Assembly: GCF_018155095.1 (NCBI RefSeq)
Contig: NZ_NAAI01000009.1
Location: 1-64,000, forward strand
Source of the DNA: Bartonella queenslandensis
GTDB lineage: Bacteria; Pseudomonadota; Alphaproteobacteria; Rhizobiales; Rhizobiaceae
DNA length: 64,000 bases
Direction of reading: 5' to 3'
Each line of letters begins with the position of its first letter. Positions within the stretch are counted from its first letter, which is position 1. The notes beneath the pieces are model-generated. The model had not been told where the DNA came from, made no database searches, and was given only the letters and a program-made list of their open reading frames with translations. Positions 40,038-48,749 of this stretch are shown here, one piece after another. A program made the position numbers and the translations under genes.

Positions 40038-41954
40038 ATGAAGTATACCAAGGCACAAATGGTTCTTATTTTAGTCCCAATCGTTTTAGGGGCTTTAACG
40101 ATATTCCTTGTCCCTCATTTTTTGTCGTTTATAACAAATGGACTAAAGAGTGATCAAATTTATTGGACTCTTCGTTCAGAGCCTTTATTAGTCTTAGCAC
40201 TAACGGCTGCTGTTTTATTGTTGTATAGTCTCTCACAAAAACTACACCTGCGTAGAGTCATCACGTTTGTTTCCGTTGTTTTTTTTGGAACCGTTGCTCT
40301 TTACTATGTTGTGGGTGAAATAAAACGCTTAAGTCCCTATGTTGGCCAACAAGGCATAACGTGGAGCTATGCGCTTCAATTCATGGATCCTATGGTTGTC
40401 TTTGGCATCATCATTGGTACTTTTTTTTCCCTCATTCAATTCATCACAACCTCTCCCCCTAAAAATAAGGTTAAGCGTGCCAAAAAAGAGGTTTTTGGGG
40501 GAGCAGCATGGATGGATTTAAGAGAGGCAGCAAAAATTTTTCCTGCCAATGGGCAAATTGTTGTGGGGGAAAGATACCGTGTTGATCAAGATAATGTATG
40601 CAAAATTCCCTTTGCACCTGGCAATAAAACAACATGGGGTAAAGGTGGAACAGCACCTTTGCTAACCTTTAATCTTGATTTTGGTTCAACCCATATGATT
40701 TTTTTTGCCGGTTCTGGTGGTTATAAAACCACAAGTACAGTGGTTCCTACTTGTTTAACCTATCCAGGATCTATTATTTGTCTTGATCCCTCAACAGAAG
40801 TTGCTCCAATCGTCAAATTTGCCCGTCAAAAGATGGGCAATAGAAATGTTATTGTTCTGGATCCTAATTCACTTTTAACAAAAAGTTTTAATGTCATTGA
40901 TTGGCTTTTAGACGACAGCGTACCCCGCACACAACGTGAAGCAAATATTGTGAGCTTTTCCAAATTGCTTCTCACCGATAAAAAATCAGACAATTCTTCA
41001 GCGGAATATTTCTCGACACAAGCCCATAATCTTTTAACAGCTCTTCTTGCTCATGTGATATTTTCTGATGAATATGAAGACTATGAGCGCAACTTAAAAA
41101 CATTGCGTGGAATTCTCTCTCAATCAGAAACAGCTATTATCAATCAATTACGCATGATTCAAGAAACAACACCTTCTCCTTTTATTCGTGAAATGGTGGG
41201 GATTTTTACAGAAATGGCAGAACAAACTTTTTCAGGAGTCTATACAACTGCCTCAAAAGACACTCAATGGCTTTCTTTGTCTAATTACGCAGATCTTGTC
41301 TGCGGTGATGACTTTTCCTCCTCAGATATTGCCAATGGTAATATAGATGTTTTTCTCAATCTCCCTGCAAGCATTTTAAACAGCTATCCAGCGATAGGAC
41401 GTGTAATTATTGGTGCCTTTCTCAATGCCATGGTTACAGCAGACGGTAACTATAAAAAGCGTGTTTTATTTGTCTTGGATGAAGTTGATCTTCTAGGTTA
41501 TATGAATATTTTAGAAGAAGCCCGTGATCGTGGACGTAAATACGGCACATCCTTGATGCTCTTTTATCAATCCACGGGTCAGTTGGTCAATCACTTTGGA
41601 GAATCAGGGGCACGTTCATGGTTTGAAAGTTGCTCCTTTGTCAGTTATGCGGCCATTAAAGACCTCCAAACAGCTAAAGAAATTTCAGAACGCTGTGGTC
41701 AAATGACCGTTGAAGTCACCGGAGTGAACAAATCAAGAGGTTTATCTTTAGGGAAGAGTTCTTACAACATCAATTACCAACAAAGAGCGCTCATTTTACC
41801 CCACGAGGTTATTCAAGAAATGCGTCAAGATGAACAAATTATTCTTATGCAAGGACAACCTCCTTTGCGATGTGGCCGTGCCGTCTATTTCAGAAGAAAA
41901 GAAATGTTAGCCGCTGCTGCAAAAAACCGTTTTGCCCCACAGAAGAAAAACTAA
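40038..41954 (+). CDS. virD4: VirD4 coupling protein (T4CP)
   Basis: A 638-residue inner-membrane ATPase that docks Bep effectors and hands them to the VirB channel. N-terminal membrane segments are at about residues 8-30, 48-66, 75-97 and 120-140 (for example MVLILVPIVLGALTIFLVPHF). The nucleotide-binding region has FFAGSGGYKTTST (about 229-241), a variant Walker A with the Lys kept, and Walker B RVLFVLDEVDLLGYM (about 475-489). TraG/VirD4 family features continue to QGQPPLRCGRAVYF. Length is normal for Bartonella. The ribosome-binding site is weak (GAAAGTAAAA). Its position between bepA and bepC matches other Bartonella loci, and it is probably transcribed separately from the virB operon because of the hairpin upstream. 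Confidence 0.94.
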   Translation: MKYTKAQMVLILVPIVLGALTIFLVPHFLSFITNGLKSDQIYWTLRSEPLLVLALTAAVLLLYSLSQKLHLRRVITFVSVVFFGTVALYYVVGEIKRLSPYVGQQGITWSYALQFMDPMVVFGIIIGTFFSLIQFITTSPPKNKVKRAKKEVFGGAAWMDLREAAKIFPANGQIVVGERYRVDQDNVCKIPFAPGNKTTWGKGGTAPLLTFNLDFGSTHMIFFAGSGGYKTTSTVVPTCLTYPGSIICLDPSTEVAPIVKFARQKMGNRNVIVLDPNSLLTKSFNVIDWLLDDSVPRTQREANIVSFSKLLLTDKKSDNSSAEYFSTQAHNLLTALLAHVIFSDEYEDYERNLKTLRGILSQSETAIINQLRMIQETTPSPFIREMVGIFTEMAEQTFSGVYTTASKDTQWLSLSNYADLVCGDDFSSSDIANGNIDVFLNLPASILNSYPAIGRVIIGAFLNAMVTADGNYKKRVLFVLDEVDLLGYMNILEEARDRGRKYGTSLMLFYQSTGQLVNHFGESGARSWFESCSFVSYAAIKDLQTAKEISERCGQMTVEVTGVNKSRGLSLGKSSYNINYQQRALILPHEVIQEMRQDEQIILMQGQPPLRCGRAVYFRRKEMLAAAAKNRFAPQKKN

Positions 41955-42229
41955 TCTCCATGATGAGATATTAACAAAAAATAACCACAAAAAGGCATAT
42001 AGCCCTGTTTTTTAAAAGCCTATGAACGAAAAAAATGTCTACATACAAAAAACAGGATCAAAAAATCCGTAATTTTTCCTTTTACATTTTCCTTTTATAT
42101 TTTGTGCATCGCTTTACCAACAACCAGAACATTTAAAAAGTCTCTATAAAAATGCCCATATACCCAACCAATAGCGACACCAATATTTTCAGAAAAAAAA
42201 CACATTCCTACAAAGGATTCTCATATATC

Positions 42230-42680
42230 ATTTAGAAAATACATTGATTTATAATAATCACTCATATTTTTGCGTTGAATGAGAGACGGGATAGTGTGAG
42301 ATTTTCTCATTTAAAATCTGCTCCACGTTGACTGAAACCCTATCACTCGCATGTCACAAGCGGGGTCCCTAGGTGAAGTGGGGCTGTACAAGTAAAGGCA
42401 TACCTTTTCATAAACCACCTTAAAGTCCAAGGGTTTGTCAGCAATATTTTAGCGCTAGCCCAAACTGTGTGATGGTACCAGCTTCTTTATGAAGCATAAA
42501 AATGGGGGCGCTTAATAGATTTTATACACTTTATGGGAGCTGTGCCATTATACCATTCAGGAGCAGCGTCGCCAAATAAGTGTGTTAAAAGACGTCTCTT
42601 TAAAACAATCCTGTAAGAATGCAACATAATAGTGTTCTGTTTTGCGTAAAGGATACGCCTCCATTAAAGAATATCATAGA
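42230..42680 (+). pseudogene. Decayed tyrosine-integrase remnant inside the bep locus
   Basis: Leader (ACATTGATTTATAATAATCACTC at 42241), start region (TGTGTGATGGTACCAGCTTC, about 42468-42487), and the HRRQMG/LKDVSLKQ-like block near 42560-42610 (CGTCGCCAAATAAGTGTGTTAAAAGACGTCTC) match the other copies. Frames are broken. It lies between virD4 and bepC, where B. henselae has another effector gene (bepB); the space may mark a lost gene. Confidence 0.55.
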
Positions 42681-43354
42681 TAAAAGATTTTCCTTTGAGA
42701 CAAGAAACTCTTAAAATACCCTCACAACAAACACTGGTTTCCCCCAAAAAACATCTAAAATATACACCAAAATGAATAAAACATTCTTACACAAGGTTTT
42801 TCCCCTTTACGATATCACCATGTGTTCTATTTTAACAACCAAGCATTGAAAAAACAACTTTTTTCCTCGCTCAAAGAAAAGTTTTCCCTCTTATAGATCT
42901 TAAAGAAGCGCAATATAATTAAAAGGAACAGCATAAAATAAAAAACGTTTTGTTTTAAATGCAGACAGATAAAAACATAATGGAGAAAAATCTTGATCAC
43001 TGCTTTCATCGATAGACTTCCCAATCTAAACACTATGTATGAAAAATCCCCAAGCCATCTGATAATCAAGAGCAATCCTCTCCGCCATATCCACGCCCTT
43101 CATCAAAGTGCTTTTGCAAAAAACTTTGTTAAAGGCAAAACAACGAAAATCTTAAGCAATATTTTTCTTTTTAGTCTCCCCTTCCCCCCACCTCAAAGGA
43201 TAAAGACTTCACCCAGAGTTGATTTATAGAAAATCCATTTCTCCCCTCACGGGATTCATAGCAACATCTTAAGTACCAATATTTTACCGCACAACAGAAT
43301 AATAAATAAAAGAAAACATCAGAGAAGCTAAAATAAATGAAAAAAGGAATAGGC
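42681..43354. other. Gene-free spacer
   Basis: About 670 AT-rich bases with no supported gene; open frames on both strands (42827-43075, 42993-43229) lack ribosome-binding sites and family features. Confidence 0.45.
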
Positions 43355-43577
43355 ATGAAAACAATCGCAACAAAACATTATGTATCTCTCACACTAAAAG
43401 CCTTTCAAAATCCTTACAAAAGGGTTGCTACAATCATCCATACACTTAAGAGAAAAGTACTTTCTCTCATAACACTTAAAATTTCAAAAGAATGCGCGAA
43501 GGGGAATTTTCAATATACCAACATGCAGCGTTTAAAACGCGCATCAATCATCACCCTATCCTTTAAGGAGAGCTTAT
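43355..43577 (+). pseudogene. Decayed biaA-like FIC-inhibitor remnant ahead of bepC
   Basis: The frame beginning MKTIATKHY aligns with the inhibitor encoded before bepA: VATIIHTLKRKVLSLITLKI and then SKECAKGN opposite ILEEYAKGN. Both sit at about the same distance before the following effector start. The inhibitory helix is lost (HTLKRK in place of STHAIED) and the C-terminal part runs on in a different frame into the bepC start. The DNA around GCGAAGGGGAATTTTCAATATA also matches GCAAAGGGGAACATTTCACTCG of biaA. This is best read as a degenerate duplicate; the alignment is weak outside the AKGN block. Confidence 0.45.
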
Positions 43578-45176
43578 ATGTTAGAGCAAAATTATTTATA
43601 TAAAGGAACCACAACACTCAAAAATAAATATGGCATCAAAGATCCTAAAAAACTTTATGAACGCTGTGCCCATGACGTCTCTAAAGAAGCCGTCAATTTT
43701 CGCCATGAACCACCCCCACAAAAATTTGATGTCACTTATCTAGCCTTAATCCACTGGAGCCTCTTTCACAAAACGTTTGAATGGGCAGGCTGCACCCGCG
43801 ATACATCCTTTACATTTGAAGATGGTACCACTGCCCGCATGCCAGCGATGCGTCCTAAAGGTTATGAAGCTCCTTTTGCTATCGGTCCACAGATAAAAAG
43901 AGAACTCAAACAACTCGAAAAAACACTGAACCAGAAGAACAATTTAAAAGGCTTATCGCGCCAAGAGTTTGCTGAAAATGCCGCTGACGTTTTTATGGCA
44001 CTCGAACACGCACACCCTTTTAGAAAAGGCAATGGGCGTGTCAATCGAATGTTTATGGAAAAACTTGGACAAGCAGCAGGACATCCCGTTGACTTTTCTT
44101 TCATCACAAAAGGACGCATGACAACAGCTTGTATTGAAGCCATGCAATATGGCAATTCCCAACCGATGAAAGATCTTTTTGAAGATATTACCCATCCACA
44201 AAAATCCGTTATTCTAAAAGAATTCATCTCCCAAATGAGAGAAGCTGGACTGAATGAAATTAACAATCGTATTGTTGTTGCAGCAAAAGAAGATGTAACC
44301 TATGAAGGCATCTTTCGAGGCGTTTCAGCAGAAGGGTTTGTCATGGAAGTAGGGGGAGCTTTCGTCGTCGGGCACAAAGATGATCTTTCCCCAGAACAGA
44401 TCAAAACATTACGCAATGGCGATCGCCTCCGCTTTCAAAAAACCAACATTCAAAATTTAAAAGAAACATTAATCCCAAAAGAAACCTTAGCCCCTCTTCC
44501 CCATGAAGCGTTATTCGAAAAGATTTCAAATGATTCTTATGTCGAAGAAAGCCGAAAAGAAATCGAGCATTTATCAAAGATTGTTTATGGTAACGCCCAC
44601 GCCTTAAAGACAAAACTGGACATCATAACGGTCGCTCCAAACTTAGGAAATCAGTTTGCCGATGAAACTCTCCAAAGCCCTCAATTAATTTCTAAATTTG
44701 CTGGGCATAAAATACTTGGCATGAAAAGTTCAAATCGCAAGAACGCGGAACAAACTGTTCCACAACTCAGCCAAGCCCTTAAAAATTATGGCGCAATAAC
44801 CCAACAAACAAAAGATACAATTCTAGAACAACACCAAAGAGAACAAAATCGCTTAAGCCACTCTGTCGACAAACCTGGAAAAAATTTACAAAACCTTTTT
44901 GCCTTACCAGAAGAACAACAAAGGGAAGCTTTATTGCATTCTCCAGCACTACGACAAGAACTCCATACCTTTTCACGCCAACTAAAAAATCGTTTCTCCT
45001 CAGAAGAGCATAAAGCCATACACGAAAAAGATCATACAAGACTGGCGTGCCTTCTTGGTACATCAGAAAGCAAAGCAAAAGAAATTGCACAGGCTGTAAA
45101 GAATACCCAAAAAGCACAATGTCAAGCCCGCAGCTTGAAAGTTAGTCGTTCCTCATCGCTGGCTCTTACAGGCTAA
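43578..45176 (+). CDS. bepC: BepC effector (FIC-OB-BID with Lys-type FIC signature)
   Basis: A 532-residue effector, the length known for BepC. The FIC domain (about 10-190) has the signature HPFRKGNGRVNR with His146 and Lys150; Lys in place of the acidic residue is the hallmark of BepC and is thought to leave it without AMPylation activity. The OB-like part (TYEGIFRGVSAEGF) is at about 235-300, the BID domain at about 303-410 (IVYGNAHALKTK, FAGHKILGMKSSNRKNAE), and a basic tail ends SSSLALTG. Published work on other species links BepC to recruitment of GEF-H1 and actin stress fibres in host cells. AAGGAGAG precedes the ATG. It lacks an intact inhibitor gene upstream, unlike bepA. Confidence 0.9.
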   Translation: MLEQNYLYKGTTTLKNKYGIKDPKKLYERCAHDVSKEAVNFRHEPPPQKFDVTYLALIHWSLFHKTFEWAGCTRDTSFTFEDGTTARMPAMRPKGYEAPFAIGPQIKRELKQLEKTLNQKNNLKGLSRQEFAENAADVFMALEHAHPFRKGNGRVNRMFMEKLGQAAGHPVDFSFITKGRMTTACIEAMQYGNSQPMKDLFEDITHPQKSVILKEFISQMREAGLNEINNRIVVAAKEDVTYEGIFRGVSAEGFVMEVGGAFVVGHKDDLSPEQIKTLRNGDRLRFQKTNIQNLKETLIPKETLAPLPHEALFEKISNDSYVEESRKEIEHLSKIVYGNAHALKTKLDIITVAPNLGNQFADETLQSPQLISKFAGHKILGMKSSNRKNAEQTVPQLSQALKNYGAITQQTKDTILEQHQREQNRLSHSVDKPGKNLQNLFALPEEQQREALLHSPALRQELHTFSRQLKNRFSSEEHKAIHEKDHTRLACLLGTSESKAKEIAQAVKNTQKAQCQARSLKVSRSSSLALTG

Positions 45177-45249
45177 AAACGTACCAACTTTTGCTTTCCA
45201 ACAGAACTCTTGGTCTCAATCATTTAATCTCCATTGCCACACGAATTGT

Positions 45250-45485
45250 TTTAGAATATTACAAAAAATAGTCCTAAAAATAGATCCTTTAATTTATTAT
45301 AACTCATTGATAAAATTTCACAAAAAAACTTTATAAAAGACATAAATCTCCATTACACATTAACGTGAATAGCGCGAAATCTTTGGGGCATTCAGTTTGA
45401 TATTCTTCTTTTGTCTTAAAAGATATTAAAAAAGTGGGGAATGTTCCAAAGAGGTTTTCTAAGATATTGAAAGGAAACAGCCATG
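45250..45485 (+). repeat. bep upstream cassette, copy A (promoter of bepD)
   Basis: This 235-base region recurs ahead of the next two bep genes (47325-47563 and 48508-48749). Shared landmarks: TTACAAAAAATAGTC, TTGATA at 45307 and TATAAA at 45332 with a 19-base gap, GAATAGCGCGAAATCTTTGG, CCAAAGAGGTTTTCTAA and TTGAAAGGAAACAGCC before the ATG. It is a duplicated promoter and leader; the long spacer hints at activator dependence. Confidence 0.8.
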
Positions 45486-47219
45486 AAAAAAAACCACCCA
45501 CAACCAACCCCCCAGAACACAGAGGCTCTCTACGCAAAAGTTAATAAACCACGTACAAGAGGAGGTCCGCGCACACCAAGCCCAGAAGGAATACAAGCAA
45601 ATGCTAGAAGCCATTCCCCTAGCGACTATGATACGCCCCCTCCTCAACAACACGCAGACAGCACCTATGCCCCCCAAAATCCACTACAAGAAACTGCCTA
45701 TGCCCCCCAAAGACCAATCGGCAATCCCTATGACAGACCTGGTGGGACACCGAGTAATGGGCGGCGTGCTAAAAAGCTCGCAGATCCCTATGCCGTCGTT
45801 GATCTGGCAACGGGTGAAACAGAGTTCGAACAGCGAATAAACCCCCTCTATGACTCACCGAGCGGAAGCTCTCAAGATCTGCGCCCCTCTCAACAACCAG
45901 AACATCTCTATGCAGAGCTTGACTTTGGTCCAAATGGACGCTCTCCCCATAAACCTGTAGAATCTGTCTATGCAACTGTTGGCATGGGCGCTGAAGGTGG
46001 GCGCGATCCCCAAAGACCAGAAGAGCATCTCTATGCAGAGCTTGATTTTAGTGAAAATGGACGTTCTCCCCAAAAACCTGTAGAATCTGTCTATGCAACT
46101 GCTGGTTCTGGTATGAGCGTCGAAGGTGGGGGTGCTGAAGGTGGGCGCGATCCCCAAAAACCATTAGAAGATCTCTACGCAAAAGTTAATAAACCACACA
46201 GGAGAGGAGGTCCGCGCATACCAAGTCCAGAAGAAATACAAGCAAATGCTAGAAGTCAATCCCCTAGCGACTATGATACGCCCCGCCAACAACAAGCAGA
46301 AAGCATCTATCCCCCCCAAAATCCACTACAAGAAACTGCCTATGCCCCCCAAAAACCAATCGGAAATCCCTATGACAGACCTGGTGGGACACCGAGTAAT
46401 GGGCGGCGTGCTAAAAAACTTGCAAGTCCCTATGAAGTCGTTAATCTCTCAACAGGTGAAACAGAGTTCCAACACCGTGAAAACCCCCTCTATGACTCAC
46501 CGAGCGGAAGCTCTCAAGATCTGCGCCCCTCTCAACAACCAGAACATACCTATGCAGAGCCTGACTTTGGTCCAAATGGACGCTCTCCCCAAAAACCACT
46601 AGAATCTGTCTATGCAACTGTTGGCATAGGCGCTGAAGGTGGGCGCGATTCCCAACAAATGGAAAATCCCCTTTACGAAGGTGTTAGTAGAGCAACAACC
46701 CCTCCTCCCAGAAGCCCAAAAGATGTCGTTACGACAAGGTTATTAAAAGATGAAGGCTTTCAAGGTAGTGTAACAGAAGTCCAAGCGTGGTGCAAAACTG
46801 TTTATGGTAATGAACATGCCTTAAATAAATCACTTGCTAAAATTCTTGACGATCCTAAAAATGCGGAAAATATCCTATGGGACCTTGCAGAACATCCTGA
46901 AAGTGCTGGTAAGCTTGCTGGTCGTCAAATGCTCGGTATAAAAAGCCCCGATCGCAAAGCTGCTGAAGAGGGTTTTTCTCCTCTTTGCTCAGCTCTTGAG
47001 AGGCATATAGATAAAACAAAAAAGCTCCATAAACAGTTTACACGTGAGCAGCAAAGAGATCAAAGACACGAAAGTCCAGAAAGAGATCCAGAATACAGGT
47101 ATCGCCGCCGTCACCACCACCACCATCATCACGCAAGAGAACGCAGCCCAGATAGTCCAGAACGCAGCCCTCAACGACAAAGACATGAGGAGAATAAAGG
47201 AATGGCTTTTACCATGTAA
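45483..47219 (+). CDS. bepD: BepD-type effector with tyrosine-motif array and BID domain
   Basis: A 578-residue effector. Residues 1-405 form a disordered, Pro/Ser/Gln-rich region with about 20 short tyrosine motifs (EALYAKV, EHLYAEL, ESVYATV, NPLYDSP, DPYAVVD, SDYDTP). They resemble the EPIYA-like sites that host kinases phosphorylate in BepD of B. henselae, where they bind SH2-domain proteins. Residues 17-226 and 232-405 are copies of one segment (offset 215 residues). The BID domain is at about 411-520 (VYGNEHALNKS, LAGRQMLGIKSPDRKAAE). The tail has a run of seven His (about 545-551) and ends KGMAFTM. TTGAAAGGAAACAGCC precedes the ATG. Exact orthology with bepD is likely from position and make-up. 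Confidence 0.85.
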   Translation: MKKNHPQPTPQNTEALYAKVNKPRTRGGPRTPSPEGIQANARSHSPSDYDTPPPQQHADSTYAPQNPLQETAYAPQRPIGNPYDRPGGTPSNGRRAKKLADPYAVVDLATGETEFEQRINPLYDSPSGSSQDLRPSQQPEHLYAELDFGPNGRSPHKPVESVYATVGMGAEGGRDPQRPEEHLYAELDFSENGRSPQKPVESVYATAGSGMSVEGGGAEGGRDPQKPLEDLYAKVNKPHRRGGPRIPSPEEIQANARSQSPSDYDTPRQQQAESIYPPQNPLQETAYAPQKPIGNPYDRPGGTPSNGRRAKKLASPYEVVNLSTGETEFQHRENPLYDSPSGSSQDLRPSQQPEHTYAEPDFGPNGRSPQKPLESVYATVGIGAEGGRDSQQMENPLYEGVSRATTPPPRSPKDVVTTRLLKDEGFQGSVTEVQAWCKTVYGNEHALNKSLAKILDDPKNAENILWDLAEHPESAGKLAGRQMLGIKSPDRKAAEEGFSPLCSALERHIDKTKKLHKQFTREQQRDQRHESPERDPEYRYRRRHHHHHHHARERSPDSPERSPQRQRHEENKGMAFTM

Positions 47220-47280
47220 GGGGGCATAAACATAAAAACAGATCGTTTTTGTCTTTATGTAATCTCTTTGTCATAGAATC

Positions 47281-47317
47281 TCTTGGTGCAAATCGTGTTG
47301 CTGTGGTTGCACCAAGA
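47281..47317 (+). terminator. Conserved 3' hairpin after bepD
   Basis: TCTTGGTGCAA (47281-47291) pairs perfectly with TTGCACCAAGA (47307-47317). No T-run follows. Related hairpins with compensatory changes lie after three other bep genes. Confidence 0.65.
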
Positions 47318-47324
47318 GGTGTTT

Positions 47325-47563
47325 CAGAGTGTTACAAAAAATAGTCATAAAAATGGATCCGCTAATTTATTATAACTTATTGATAAGATTTCATAAAAAA
47401 GCTGTATAAAAGACATAAATGTCCATTATATAGTAAGATAAATAGCGCGAAATCTTTGGAGGTCATTCGGTTGGATATCTTCCTTTATATAAAGGTTATC
47501 AAGACTAAAAGTGGGGAATGCACCAAAGAGGTTTTCTAAAAATATTGAAAGGAAACAGCCATG
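47325..47563 (+). repeat. bep upstream cassette, copy B
   Basis: Second copy of the promoter and leader cassette: TTACAAAAAATAGTC, TTGATA at 47380 and TATAAA at 47405 (19-base gap), GAATAGCGCGAAATC-like block, CCAAAGAGGTTTTCTAA and TTGAAAGGAAACAGCC. Confidence 0.8.
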
Positions 47564-48403
47564 AAAAAAAGTCACCCACACTCAGAAACCCAGAGCCAAG
47601 AGCCCCTCTATGCACAAGTTAATAAACCCAAAAGAGGAAACCAGCGTACCCAAAACCAAGGAGAAGAGCTGATATATGCAACCGTTAGCAGCGTTGACCC
47701 TCTTTCAAGAGGGGGACGCCATGCTCAAAGAAGAGAAGATCCTGAAACTGACTACACAGAGGTTGCTCCCAAAAGACCTGAACAAGACTTGATCTATGCA
47801 TCGGTTAGCAGCGTTGATCCTCTTTCAAGAGGGGGACGCCATGCTCAAAGAAGAGAAGATCCTGAAACCGATTACACAGAGGTTGCTCCACAACAAAGAG
47901 GGAGATCATCTTCACCTTCCCTCACAGCTGATCAAAAGAGTGCAATGCTTTTAAAAAATCCACAGGTTCAAGCACGTGCAGAAGAAGTCATGCATTGGGG
48001 TACAGTTGTTTATGGCAATGACAAGATTTTCCAAGAACGCTTGCAAGACATACTTAAAGATCCCAGTAAAGGAAAAGATCTTTCAGATCAACTTGCTGAA
48101 AATCCTGAATTTATGCATAAGCTCGCAGGCCGCTCCACACTCGGCATGAAAAGTCAAACACGCAAAGCAGCTGAAGACGGTTTTGGGCCACTCATTAAGG
48201 CCATTGATGATTATACAAAGGCTGTACACGACGCAACGGAGAGGCTATCGCGAACCCCTATGGCGGAACAAAAACGCCATCAAGAACATTCTCGAGATGC
48301 TGAAAGGGGCCATCATCATCATCACGAAAGAGGACAAAATAGTCCAGAGCACAGCCCACGACAACAAAGACACGGAGAAAAAGGTATGGCTTATGCCATG
48401 TAA
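47561..48403 (+). CDS. Short BepD-like effector (tyrosine motifs plus BID)
   Basis: A 280-residue effector that looks like a reduced copy of the preceding gene. It begins with EPLYAQVNKPKRG, close to EALYAKVNKPRTRGG of bepD. It then has two tandem 40-residue repeats (about 48-127) carrying LIYATVSSVDPLSR and ETDYTEVAP, giving about five tyrosine motifs. The BID domain is at about 120-225 (VVYGNDKIFQER, LAGRSTLGMKSQTRKAAE). The tail has five consecutive His and ends KGMAYAM. Promoter cassette, ribosome-binding site and tail are all shared with bepD, so it arose by duplication of the whole unit. I do not know a settled name for it. Confidence 0.8.
   Translation: MKKSHPHSETQSQEPLYAQVNKPKRGNQRTQNQGEELIYATVSSVDPLSRGGRHAQRREDPETDYTEVAPKRPEQDLIYASVSSVDPLSRGGRHAQRREDPETDYTEVAPQQRGRSSSPSLTADQKSAMLLKNPQVQARAEEVMHWGTVVYGNDKIFQERLQDILKDPSKGKDLSDQLAENPEFMHKLAGRSTLGMKSQTRKAAEDGFGPLIKAIDDYTKAVHDATERLSRTPMAEQKRHQEHSRDAERGHHHHHERGQNSPEHSPRQQRHGEKGMAYAM
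47687..47926 (+). repeat. Two tandem 120-bp repeats with tyrosine motifs
   Basis: The unit encodes LIYATVSSVDPLSRGGRH followed by AQRREDPETDYTEVAP; the two copies are nearly identical in DNA (ctttcaagagggggacgcca occurs in both), showing recent duplication or homogenisation. Boundaries are approximate. Confidence 0.8.
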
Positions 48404-48473
48404 GGGGGCATAAATATAAAAACAGATAATTTTTGTTTTTCATGTAATCTTTTTTTATAGAGTTTTTTGGCGC

Positions 48474-48502
48474 AAATCGTTTTATCGCGATTGCGCCAAA
48501 AA
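48474..48502 (+). terminator. Conserved 3' hairpin after the short BepD-like gene
   Basis: TTTTTGGCGCAA (48474-48485), five-base loop, TTGCGCCAAAAA (48491-48502). Compared with the hairpin after bepD, the T-A pair at one stem position is replaced by C-G on both sides, supporting selection on the fold. Confidence 0.7.
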
Positions 48503-48507
48503 TTGTT

Positions 48508-48749
48508 TTAGAATGTTACAAAAAATAGTCCTAAAAATGGACTCTGTCATTGATAATAACTTATTGATAAGATTTCATAAAAAAACTGTATAAAAGACAC
48601 AAAGATCCATTAAACTCATTGTGAATAGCGCAGATCTTTGGAGCTCATTCAGTTCGATATCTTCCTTTGTCTCAAAGTGATCAAAGTATAAAAGGCAAGA
48701 GCGCCCCAAAGAGGTTTTCTAAAACAATTTTTGAAAGGAAACATGCATG
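48508..48749 (+). repeat. bep upstream cassette, copy C
   Basis: Third copy of the promoter and leader cassette: TTACAAAAAATAGTC, TTGATA at 48564 and TATAAA at 48589 (19-base gap), GAATAGCGCAGATCTTTGG, CCAAAGAGGTTTTCTAA and TTGAAAGGAAACATGC. A weaker relative (TTGATAAGATTTCA) lies upstream of the FIC effector at 52349-52365. Confidence 0.8.

Noticed and set aside
43337-43603. 88-codon open frame before bepC as a functional gene
   Set aside because: It runs past the bepC start and has lost the inhibitory motif; it is better explained as a decayed biaA duplicate.
44779-45117. 112-codon minus-strand open frame inside bepC
   Set aside because: Shadow of the bepC tail region with no independent support.
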